Notes under the pieces: generated by a model
Seen by the model: the letters and a program-made list of their open reading frames with translations, nothing else
The model's database searches: none
Told to the model about the DNA's origin: nothing
NCBI RefSeq assembly: GCF_039793925.1
Contig: NZ_JBAMME010000265.1
Coordinates: 1-31,166, forward strand
DNA from: Thermogutta sp039793925
Lineage (GTDB): Bacteria > Planctomycetota > Planctomycetia > Pirellulales > Thermoguttaceae
DNA length: 31,166 nt
Direction of reading: 5' to 3'
In this document: positions 1-7,316 of the stretch, piece after piece
How the letters are laid out: each line of letters begins with the position of its first letter
Position numbering within the stretch: the first letter of the stretch is position 1
Program-made: the position numbers and the translations under genes

Positions 1-213
1 TTCGTATTTACCACAGTCGGGACACGTCGTTCTGGATCCGCATGGTGGTTTTATTCAACTCATTCGGCTGTGCCGCGAGAGTCTCCGTGTGAGGATGACG
101 TCCTCGATGTGGAGTTCCGCAGGGTCCGTTGAGGGGTAAGAGTCCTCTCCTGCGGTTCAAGATAAACAATGAAGTTTGATGCCGACGACCTTTCCAAACA
201 AGGTGCTGGACCA
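1..213. other. Upstream region of nadA
   Basis: No convincing gene is visible here. The minus-strand open frame covering most of it has no recognisable domain and I regard it as chance. The segment should hold the nadA promoter, but no clear -35/-10 pair stands out. A Shine-Dalgarno-like AGGTG at 201-205 sits 8 bases before the ATG at 214. Confidence 0.4.
201..205 (+). promoter_or_regulatory. Ribosome binding site deciding the nadA start
   Basis: AGGTG lies 8 bases upstream of the ATG at 214. The more upstream in-frame ATG at 169 has no purine-rich stretch before it. This favours 214 as the nadA start. Confidence 0.45.
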
Positions 214-1362
214 ATGACGACTGTGTTGCAAACCGCCGAGCGCGAAACCTATCCGTTCGAGGCCTACAAAAGACTTTCCCCGGATGAGTTAAGAGAACGG
301 ATCCTGGCCGTCAAACGGCAAATGGGACCACGACTGCTCATCCTGGGCCACCACTATCAGCGGGATGAGGTGGTCGAGCTTTCCGACCTTCAGGGAGATA
401 GCTATCGCCTGAGCGCTCTGGCAGCTGAGAACGAAGCCTGCCGCGCCATCATCTTCTGCGGGGTCCATTTCATGGCAGAAACCGCGGATATTCTTGCCAA
501 TCGACCCGAGAAACTGGCCCAGCGCGGCGAACGCATCCCCGTCATTCTTCCAGACATGAAGGCGGGTTGTTCCATGGCGGACATGGCTGAAATCGACCAG
601 GTTGAAGATTGCTGGGAACAGTTAAGCCGGGTCATCGATATTTCCGAGGTGATTCCCGTCACCTACGTCAATTCGTCGGCCAAGCTGAAGGCGTTTTGCG
701 GGCGGCACGGGGGCACCGTGTGCACCTCCGCCAATGCGGATGTGGCCCTCCAGTGGGCGCTTTCCCGGGGACGGCGCGTTCTGTTCTTTCCCGACCAGCA
801 TTTGGGCAGAAATACCGCTTTGAAAATGGGTATCCCTCTGGAGGCGATGCCGGTGTGGGACCCTTATGCCCGGGAATTGGGCGGCAATTCCCGCGAGACG
901 ATCGAAAAGGCTACCGTCATCCTCTGGAAAGGCTACTGCAGCGTGCATCAAGTTTTCCGGCCGGAGCACGTGGATTATTTCCGCGCCAACTACCCCGGCA
1001 TCAAAATCCTTGTGCACCCCGAGTGCATGAAGGAGGTCGTGGAAAAGGCGGATGTCGTCGGGTCGACCGGTAAGATCATCCGGGCGGTGGAAGAAGCTCC
1101 TCCCGGCACCAAATGGGCCATCGGCACCGAGCTTCATCTTGTCAATCGCCTGAAGAAGAAACACCCAGAGCAGGAGATCTACTTCCTGGCCCCGGTCGTG
1201 TGCATGTGCTCGACGATGTACCGGATCGATCTACCGCATCTCTGCTGGGCCGCGGAAAACCTGGCAGCCGGCACACCGGTCAACGTCATTCGCGTCGATG
1301 ACGCCACGGCGAAGGACGCGCTGGTGGCCCTCGAACGAATGCTGGAGCTGAAAGGCCGGTGA
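214..1362 (+). CDS. nadA: Quinolinate synthase NadA
   Basis: NadA condenses iminoaspartate with dihydroxyacetone phosphate to give quinolinate, the second step of de novo NAD synthesis, using an oxygen-sensitive [4Fe-4S] cluster. The three expected cluster cysteines are visible in their contexts: GCSMAD (C119), KGYCSVH (C242) and CMCSTM (C332). Their spacing is close to that of the Bacillus-type enzyme. Other family signatures are ILGHHYQ near the N-terminus, FPDQHLGRN, HPECMKEV and STGKII. With the ATG at 214 the protein is 382 residues, near the roughly 370 usual for the long NadA type. An in-frame ATG at 169 would add 15 residues but lacks a ribosome binding site. No nadB or nadC lies next to it, so the NAD pathway genes are dispersed. 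Function is certain from motifs; only the start is open. Confidence 0.96.
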   Translation: MTTVLQTAERETYPFEAYKRLSPDELRERILAVKRQMGPRLLILGHHYQRDEVVELSDLQGDSYRLSALAAENEACRAIIFCGVHFMAETADILANRPEKLAQRGERIPVILPDMKAGCSMADMAEIDQVEDCWEQLSRVIDISEVIPVTYVNSSAKLKAFCGRHGGTVCTSANADVALQWALSRGRRVLFFPDQHLGRNTALKMGIPLEAMPVWDPYARELGGNSRETIEKATVILWKGYCSVHQVFRPEHVDYFRANYPGIKILVHPECMKEVVEKADVVGSTGKIIRAVEEAPPGTKWAIGTELHLVNRLKKKHPEQEIYFLAPVVCMCSTMYRIDLPHLCWAAENLAAGTPVNVIRVDDATAKDALVALERMLELKGR

Positions 1363-1607
1363 CCGGAAAAACACGCAAGGAGACCAGTTTTCACAGTGTT
1401 CTGGGAGTTGGCTCTTGTGGGTTTGCGGGTCTTCCTGATCCGCTCAACCCGTTGCAATTTTCTGACGCCTCGACTAGCTTCAATGGAATAGCACACGGGC
1501 GGTTAAGGCGTATTTTTACTATTAGGTTAGTATTTGAACGGGAAGATAGGATTTTCCCCGACTTCTGCACCACTGTTAACCCATCCCACCAAATCTGAAG
1601 GGCAATT
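1363..1607. other. Intergenic region nadA to membrane protein gene
   Basis: 245 bases without a supported gene. The part around 1511-1536 is AT-rich and contains a short inverted repeat, TACTA at 1517-1521 and TAGTA at 1528-1532, with 6 bases between. It could be a promoter or operator for the downstream membrane protein, but this is weak. No terminator hairpin with a T-run is seen after nadA. Confidence 0.3.
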
Positions 1608-2255
1608 ATGGGCGAACGATCGCGTCCCGTGACGCAACCACCTTCCGGGCGATCCGGCGCTGGTTTTCTGGACGAGGAAGGCCGGTGGGTGACATTGAAA
1701 GATCCTTGGGTAGCGGCGTTCCTGGCCTGGCTGTTGCCGGGGCTCGGTCACTGGTATCAGGGCCGCCAGGCCAAAGCGATTCTCTTTTTTGTCTGCATCA
1801 TGGGCTTGTTCGTTTACGGATGCTATTTGGGGGGAAATCGCGAGCTCGGATACGCCCGAGTTGTGTACGCCTCGTTTCGGCCGGGGGATATGCGGCTGTA
1901 CTACCTCTGCCAGATTGGTGTGGGCCTGCCGGCCATGCCCGCCCTCATCCAGGCGGCCCGAGTTCGCCAGAATAAACCGCCATTATGGAATAATTTCATG
2001 GCTCCGCCTCGACTGGGCACGGATGACGATAATCCGCCGACGCTCTCGCGGATCTGCTACGAGTTGCACGCCTATTTCGACCTGGGAAGCCTCTACACAG
2101 CGATTGCCGGGTTGCTCAACATCCTGGTGATTTTCGATGCATTTGGCGGGCCGCTGTTTCCAGAGTCCCCCAGCCGCAAAGAACAGGAGGCCGACCAGGA
2201 CTCACCGAGCACCGGGACCCCGGCAACACCCAGCGAGACGCCCAGTTCGAAGTAA
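1608..2255 (+). CDS. DUF6677-like (TM2-like) planctomycete membrane protein
   Basis: A 215-residue membrane protein of unknown function. After a soluble N-terminus of about 35 residues comes a helix with the motif WLLPGLGHWYQG. This resembles the start of TM2-type domains and the planctomycete family DUF6677 (assignment from memory of the family, not searched). Further hydrophobic segments follow: ILFFVCIMGLFVYG, a helix around the QIGVGLPAMPA stretch, and LYTAIAGLLNILVIFDAF near residue 170. The last 35 residues are polar and rich in Ser, Pro, Thr and Glu, and so probably disordered. The start is supported by AAGGG five bases upstream of the ATG. The next gene, a tiny membrane protein 52 bases downstream on the same strand, is probably cotranscribed. 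Confidence 0.8.
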   Translation: MGERSRPVTQPPSGRSGAGFLDEEGRWVTLKDPWVAAFLAWLLPGLGHWYQGRQAKAILFFVCIMGLFVYGCYLGGNRELGYARVVYASFRPGDMRLYYLCQIGVGLPAMPALIQAARVRQNKPPLWNNFMAPPRLGTDDDNPPTLSRICYELHAYFDLGSLYTAIAGLLNILVIFDAFGGPLFPESPSRKEQEADQDSPSTGTPATPSETPSSK

Positions 2256-2307
2256 CCTCGAAAAGCGGTGCGATTGTTTATAATTCGACGCAGGAATCGA
2301 TCGCGTT

Positions 2308-2490
2308 ATGACCGTCAATTACATGTGGTATCTTGTACCGCTCCTCATTGCCGTGAGTCTGGTGTATGCGGGCACCCGGCAGGAGGCCATGCCGGCCGTG
2401 CTCCGCCATGGATTGAAGACACTCGTCTGGATTGCGGTCTTCATGGGCATCATCGCGGTGATCCTTCAGCTGCTGGACGCTTTCACCTGA
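2308..2490 (+). CDS. Small two-helix membrane protein
   Basis: A 60-residue protein composed of two hydrophobic helices (residues about 5-21 and 38-56) joined by a short charged linker containing RQEAMPAVLRHG. I do not recognise a named family. It follows the DUF6677-like gene closely on the same strand, so the two may form a small membrane complex. The ribosome binding site is poor: AGGA lies about 12 bases upstream of the ATG. An overlapping frame starting at 2268 lacks membrane character and is rejected. Coding status rests on the clean hydrophobic pattern and the operon position. Confidence 0.62.
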   Translation: MTVNYMWYLVPLLIAVSLVYAGTRQEAMPAVLRHGLKTLVWIAVFMGIIAVILQLLDAFT

Positions 2491-2658
2491 GTTCTTGAGC
2501 CGTCCGTGTTGTAACCGCTTTTGGAGAAAGAGTGAGGGAGAAGATCAAGCCACCGGGGAGATCGCGCGCGGCCAGAGGGGAAGGATCAGGTAAGGAACTG
2601 GTCGCAGAATGGGCACGGCCCACGCCCCTTCGAATGTCCCGAACTCAATGAAGCGCGA

Positions 2659-3450
2659 TCACCGAGTAGCTGACGATTTGCTGGAGGCCAGACCTGGCTT
2701 TTCCCGCCGTTTCTTTCGCCGGCAGCTCTCATTGAGAGCGAGTTTCATGATCACGCTCACCGCATGAAGCCCTTCCTGCCAGGTGATCTTCGACGCTCCT
2801 TTCCGCCGGTCCACAAACGTGATGGGCACTTCGCAAAAGACGGCCCCTATTTTCCGGAGACGGTAAAGGATCTCCTCAAAAAACGCGTAGCCCGACGAAC
2901 AGAACTCATTGAAATCCAGTTGGGCCAGTGTCGCCGCTCGGTAACACCGGAAATTGCCACTGCAATCACGGACGGGCAAGCCGAGCATCAATCGCGCAAA
3001 CCAGTTGATTGCACGACTCATCAGGTGACGGCGCAGCGGCCAGCCCTCAATGCGGCCGCCGGGGATGTAACGTGAGCCGATCGCCACGTCCACCTTCGGC
3101 CCATCGGCCGGTTCCATAGCCGCCAGCAAATCGGGAAGTCTGTGCGGCGGATGACTGAAGTCGGCATCCATGGTGAGCACGTACCGATAGCCCTGGGCAA
3201 TGCCTTCTCGAAGTCCCGCGATGATCGCCGACCCCAGGCCCTGCTTGCTCGGTCGATGAAGACAACGTAATCGCGGATCCTGGCGGGAATACTCCTCGCA
3301 CCATGCGCCTGTTCCATCAGGGGAATTATCGTCCACCACGAGCACGTCTACGGTGGGCACTGTGGCGAAAATGGCTTCCAAAAGCGGAGGTAGTGTTTCC
3401 CGCTCGTTGTAGGTTGCGATAACGATGAGGCACTCGCCCTGATCCACCAT
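2659..3450 (-). CDS. Polyprenol-phosphate mannosyltransferase-like GT2 glycosyltransferase
   Basis: A 263-residue GT-A fold glycosyltransferase of family 2. It most resembles single-domain dolichol/polyprenol-phosphate mannose synthases, which move a sugar from a nucleotide donor to a lipid phosphate at the inner face of the membrane. Visible motifs: VIATYNERETLPPLL at the N-terminus, VVDDNSPDGTG (D40, D41), QGLGSAIIAGL, the metal-binding DAD at residues 95-97 followed by FSHPP, IGSRYIPGG, RDCSGNFRCYR, and CEVPITFVDRRKGASK. There are no C-terminal membrane helices, unlike the two-domain GtrB/ArnC types. The donor and acceptor cannot be read from sequence. It faces the nadA-side genes tail to tail and is separated from nuoN by 345 bases, so it is not clearly part of the nuo operon. 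The ribosome binding site is weak. Confidence 0.85.
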   Translation of the reverse strand: MVDQGECLIVIATYNERETLPPLLEAIFATVPTVDVLVVDDNSPDGTGAWCEEYSRQDPRLRCLHRPSKQGLGSAIIAGLREGIAQGYRYVLTMDADFSHPPHRLPDLLAAMEPADGPKVDVAIGSRYIPGGRIEGWPLRRHLMSRAINWFARLMLGLPVRDCSGNFRCYRAATLAQLDFNEFCSSGYAFFEEILYRLRKIGAVFCEVPITFVDRRKGASKITWQEGLHAVSVIMKLALNESCRRKKRREKPGLASSKSSATR

Positions 3451-3795
3451 ACGTAAAGGTCAACATCCTGTCACTTCTGTTCCAGAAACGGTCCCCAACG
3501 TCCTGCCAGAATACCATTTTTCTTTGCCCCAGAGCTTCGCGCCACTTTTGACTCATTGTGAAATCAGATCCCGCGACGAGCAACACCCGCGGTTCGACGG
3601 CGCAGAGGACTGACAGATTAGCCGTCCCTCCCAGTAAAACTAGTGTCTCTGCTCGCCCTCGATTCGCCGTTTTTGTCGCCGTTTCTCAAACACCAGGCAC
3701 GATTGAGCGCATGCCTTAGGAAGGGCTCACCCATAGAAAACCGGAAGGCCGTTCGGGAGACGGTTCGCTCACTTTTTCCCTGGCCCCTTGGAGCG
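3451..3795. other. Intergenic region between nuoN and the glycosyltransferase
   Basis: 345 bases without a supported gene. Open frames on both strands here show no domain character. It should contain the end of the nuo transcript and possibly the promoter of the glycosyltransferase. I find no strong hairpin followed by a T-run. A short direct repeat (TCGCCGTTT, twice around 3664-3687) is visible and probably meaningless. Confidence 0.35.
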
Positions 3796-5397
3796 TCATT
3801 CGGACGGGTCCTGAGACACGGGCGACAGAGATGATGCGGTAGAACCGGCCATTTCCGAAAGTTTCCCTTCCATGGTGGCAAGCTTCATCGAACGCTGCGG
3901 GCCGCGGAGCGTGGGGCTGGCCCGCCGAGCATGTTCGATCCATCTCCCTGGACTGATCCCAATGAGGACCGTCATGATGGCGCACAGCGCGACGGCGAAC
4001 ATGGCCGGCATAGCACCCTGCCGAAGTTGCAGCGTCCGCTCTTCGTGGCTCGCAGTTTCGCCGGGAAGCGTGGCAAAGAACATCGTGCTCACAACCCGCA
4101 GGTAGTAGGCAGCGGCGATAGCCGCGTTGACCGCGCCCACCACGGCCAGGAAAACAAGGCGTGATCTCGCGGGCCCACCACCGGGAACTCCTCCCACATC
4201 CAACGCGCTGAAGAACACGGCGAGCTTCCCCCAAAAGCCAGCCAGCGGTGGAATCCCCGCCAGACTCAGCATGAAGATGGCCAGCGACCAGGCCAGCAAT
4301 CGCAAATCCATGAGGGGCGCGTACGCCAGACCGCGCAGGTCGTCGAGCGTTTCGACCTGTCGATCGCCGAGTCGCAGCGTGCCGAGCGCGGCAAATGCGC
4401 CCAGTGTCGCCAGGAGGTACACAATGAGATAAAAGAGCAGCGCCGCCGCCCCATCCCATGGGTGGCCCTGGGGAGTGGCGTATGTCATCGCCACGGTGAG
4501 ACCGATGAGCATGTACCCCGCATGGGCAATGGACGAATAGGCGAGAAGTCGCCGTAGATTCCTCTGCCACAGAGCCAGGACATTTCCCAATGTCATGGTG
4601 AGGACGGAAAGTGCCAGCACCACCTGCCATGCCCGGTCCGGTCCTCCGAACATTCCCTCCAGCAGAAGCCGCACCAGCACCAGCATGCCCGCCGCTTTGG
4701 GAAGGGCCGAGAGCAAGGCCGCGTTGCGATGAGACGTCCCCTGATAGACATCGGGGGCATAAAAGTGAAACGGCACGGCCGCAATCTTGAACCCGATGCC
4801 CGCCAGAATGAGCACCAGGGGGATGGCCCCCATCACGCCGGTAAACGCCCCCTGCGCCCCCGCTTGCATGAGTTCCCGCAGCGACAGCGTGCCGGCCAGG
4901 CCGTAAACAAAACTGAGCCCGTACAGGAACACAGCCGAGGAAAGCACGCTGAGGTAAAAGTATTTGGTGGCCGCCTCCCGATAATTAGGCCCTTCCCTAT
5001 CGACATAAAGAAGAATGTAGGACGCAACGGAAATGAGCTCCAGTCCGACGAACAGGAGCACCAGGTCTTCCGCGCGAGCAACCAGCGCCAGACCCACAAT
5101 CCCCAGCAGCAGACTCCCTAATCGCTCACCTTCGTGTTGGCTTTCCTGTCCGGAGGAGCCAGCCGTCAGAACAAGGATCAGCCCCACGGAAAAGGCCAGC
5201 CCTCGTCCGAACACGCCCAGCATGTCTTTACTGGACACGAGAAACCCTTGCTGAAGGTAAAACAGCGCCACACCGGCCACTATCCCGATGAGGGCCAGTG
5301 CGTAAAACCAGCTCCGCCGTACCTGGAAAGGCGCCAATACCAGGCACAACAGGGCCGCGAACACAAGCAAAATTTCAGGCAGCCAGTCAGTCATCAT
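3796..5397 (-). CDS. nuoN: NADH-quinone oxidoreductase subunit N
   Basis: One of the three antiporter-like membrane subunits of complex I (533 residues, about 14 helices) that move protons across the cytoplasmic membrane. Family hallmarks: LFVGLELISVASY with the helix-5 glutamate, GIGFKIAAVPFHFYAPDVYQG with the helix-7 lysine, and RNLRRLLAYSSIAHAGYM. In that last motif arginine stands where NuoL and NuoM of this operon have lysine (LKRILAYS, IKRLIAYS). LAGIPPLAGFWGK follows. After the last helix there is a polar tail of about 40 residues ending SPVSQDPSE. The start overlaps the end of nuoM by 11 bases, implying coupled translation. A second ATG directly follows the first, so the start may be 3 bases later. 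It is the last gene of the operon. Confidence 0.97.
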   Translation of the reverse strand: MMTDWLPEILLVFAALLCLVLAPFQVRRSWFYALALIGIVAGVALFYLQQGFLVSSKDMLGVFGRGLAFSVGLILVLTAGSSGQESQHEGERLGSLLLGIVGLALVARAEDLVLLFVGLELISVASYILLYVDREGPNYREAATKYFYLSVLSSAVFLYGLSFVYGLAGTLSLRELMQAGAQGAFTGVMGAIPLVLILAGIGFKIAAVPFHFYAPDVYQGTSHRNAALLSALPKAAGMLVLVRLLLEGMFGGPDRAWQVVLALSVLTMTLGNVLALWQRNLRRLLAYSSIAHAGYMLIGLTVAMTYATPQGHPWDGAAALLFYLIVYLLATLGAFAALGTLRLGDRQVETLDDLRGLAYAPLMDLRLLAWSLAIFMLSLAGIPPLAGFWGKLAVFFSALDVGGVPGGGPARSRLVFLAVVGAVNAAIAAAYYLRVVSTMFFATLPGETASHEERTLQLRQGAMPAMFAVALCAIMTVLIGISPGRWIEHARRASPTLRGPQRSMKLATMEGKLSEMAGSTASSLSPVSQDPSE

Positions 5398-7174
5398 GGT
5401 CGGTCGGATGATCGGATGTCACTTGTCCAGTGTCAAACGTCGCGTCAGCGAGTTGCGCATCACATCCAGAAATCTGCGTCAGATGATCGGAGACTGTATC
5501 GCCAACCGGTGGGACAGATCGTGCGGGAAGGGCCGCTCGATCCGCTATCTGGGTGGCCGCGGGCGCTGCGAGTGGCTTCTGCACCGACTTTAAGGCGGGT
5601 GTCATGCGGCTCAGGAAAAACTGCGGCTGAATGCCGATCCACACGATGAAGACGACCAGTGGCGCAAGAGCCAACACCTCGCGGAGGGACAGATCGCGGA
5701 CGCCGTGCTGCCCTGCCGACACGGAATAAGTGTGCCAGTTCTCTGAAGACTCAGTCTGTTCAGCCGCCGCTCCATCCCGGGCAGCCACACTCTCCGAAAG
5801 CGGTTCCCGCAGCGTACCGAAGAACACGCGTCCCACCAGCGTCAGCATATACCACGCGCCAAGCACCACCCCCAGTGTGCCCGCCACGGCAAAGACCCAT
5901 TCCCAGCCCCCGACGTGCCATGCCCGCTGGAACATCCCCACAAGAACCAGAAACTCTCCCGCAAAGCCGTTGAGACCAGGCAAACCGATGCTGGAAAATG
6001 TGAGCACAAACATGAAAAACGCCAAAATGGGGAGCTTTCGGGCAAGCCCGCCAAAAGATTCGATCTTCCGCGTGTGATATCGCTCATAGATCATTCCCAC
6101 CACGGCAAACAGGCCACCGGTCGCCAGTCCGTGGTTGATCATCTGCAAAAGCCCGCCGTGAAGTCCTAAAGCATTAAGGGTGAATACTCCCAGCATGCAG
6201 AACCCTAGGTGGCTGACGCTGGAATAGGCGATGAGGCGTTTGATATCGCGCTGGGCAAAAGCCGTTAGGGCCCCGTAAACAATTCCGATCGCCGAAAGGG
6301 CAAGAATCCATGGAGTGACCTGCATAGTAGCATCGGGCACCATCGGCAGGACAAAACGCAAGAATCCATACCCACCGACCTTCAGCAAAATACCGGCCAG
6401 CAGAACGCTTCCCGCGGTGGGAGCCTCCACGTGAGCCAGCGGCAACCACGTGTGAAGCGGAACAAGCGGCACTTTCACCGCGAATCCCGCAAACAGTGCC
6501 CAGAACACCCAAAGCTGAAAGGCCAGCGGAAGCTGCCCACGTTCACGGAGTTCGGCTAGCCGTTGCGTGAGCTCAGGGATGGAAAACGTCACCACTCCCG
6601 AACCGCTTGCGTAGGCATTCCAGATGACCAGAGCCAGCAATCCCAGAAACGTCAGCACACTGCCCGCCAGGGTGAAGAGGAAGAACTTCATCGCCGCATA
6701 ACGACGTTCCTCATGCCCCCAAATCCCGATCAGGAAAAACAGTGGGATGAGTGTGGCTTCAAAAAACAGATAAAAGAGGAGCACATCCCGGGCCACAAAG
6801 ACACCCAGCATTCCCGTATACAGCAGCATCAAGAGACGATAAAACGCGGGAGCGTTTTCTTTCACGGCCTCCCAACTCACCAGGACGCAGGTGATCATGA
6901 GGAGCGATGTGAGGCCGTACAACCACAAGCTCAGGCCATCCAATCCCATGGCGAAGCGGACTCCCAAGGTGGCTTCCGAGCGAGGCCACCAAGGGACTTC
7001 CAACACAGCGAAGCTCGGTGCGCCTCCCGGATAAGAAAACACGAGATATCCGCTGAGCAGGCAGTTCACGAGCACGACCGTCAGGGCCACCAGTCGGGCC
7101 GACTCCCGCGTTTGACCAGCGAGGAGAACACCCACCAGCGGAAGAAAAATGGTGATTGCCAGTAACGTGCCCAT
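5387..7174 (-). CDS. nuoM: NADH-quinone oxidoreductase subunit M
   Basis: Antiporter-like proton-pumping subunit in the membrane arm of complex I, 595 residues. The key motifs are FFEATLIPLFFLIGIWG (helix-5 Glu), FAVKVPLVPLHTWLPLAHVEAP (helix-7 Lys), RDIKRLIAYSSVSHLGF (helix-8 Lys) and GLPGLNGFAGEF. The first about 530 residues match the normal family length. The last 64 (nt 5390-5581) form a hydrophilic tail rich in Ala, Asp, Ser and Thr with no membrane segment, unusual for NuoM. The start ATG has AGGA 8 bases upstream. A 142-base gap separates it from nuoL, the largest gap inside the operon, while the 3' end overlaps nuoN. Confidence 0.97.
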   Translation of the reverse strand: MGTLLAITIFLPLVGVLLAGQTRESARLVALTVVLVNCLLSGYLVFSYPGGAPSFAVLEVPWWPRSEATLGVRFAMGLDGLSLWLYGLTSLLMITCVLVSWEAVKENAPAFYRLLMLLYTGMLGVFVARDVLLFYLFFEATLIPLFFLIGIWGHEERRYAAMKFFLFTLAGSVLTFLGLLALVIWNAYASGSGVVTFSIPELTQRLAELRERGQLPLAFQLWVFWALFAGFAVKVPLVPLHTWLPLAHVEAPTAGSVLLAGILLKVGGYGFLRFVLPMVPDATMQVTPWILALSAIGIVYGALTAFAQRDIKRLIAYSSVSHLGFCMLGVFTLNALGLHGGLLQMINHGLATGGLFAVVGMIYERYHTRKIESFGGLARKLPILAFFMFVLTFSSIGLPGLNGFAGEFLVLVGMFQRAWHVGGWEWVFAVAGTLGVVLGAWYMLTLVGRVFFGTLREPLSESVAARDGAAAEQTESSENWHTYSVSAGQHGVRDLSLREVLALAPLVVFIVWIGIQPQFFLSRMTPALKSVQKPLAAPAATQIADRAALPARSVPPVGDTVSDHLTQISGCDAQLADATFDTGQVTSDHPTDHDD

Positions 7175-7316
7175 GTGTATGTCCTACAGTTGGTCAAAAC
7201 TAACAGATCGCGGAAAACCCTGCCAATGGCATTTTTGTTGGGTCGCGTCGCATTTACCTTTTTGCTGTGCGTTTCTTTCACGCCTGTTTTCGGCCCTCTT
7301 TCTCATGACCGCAGCA

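Noticed and set aside
3716..4630. Minus-strand open frame of 304 codons in another frame of nuoN
   Set aside because: nuoN in its own frame has the family motifs and helices. This frame is Arg/His-rich and lacks any pattern.
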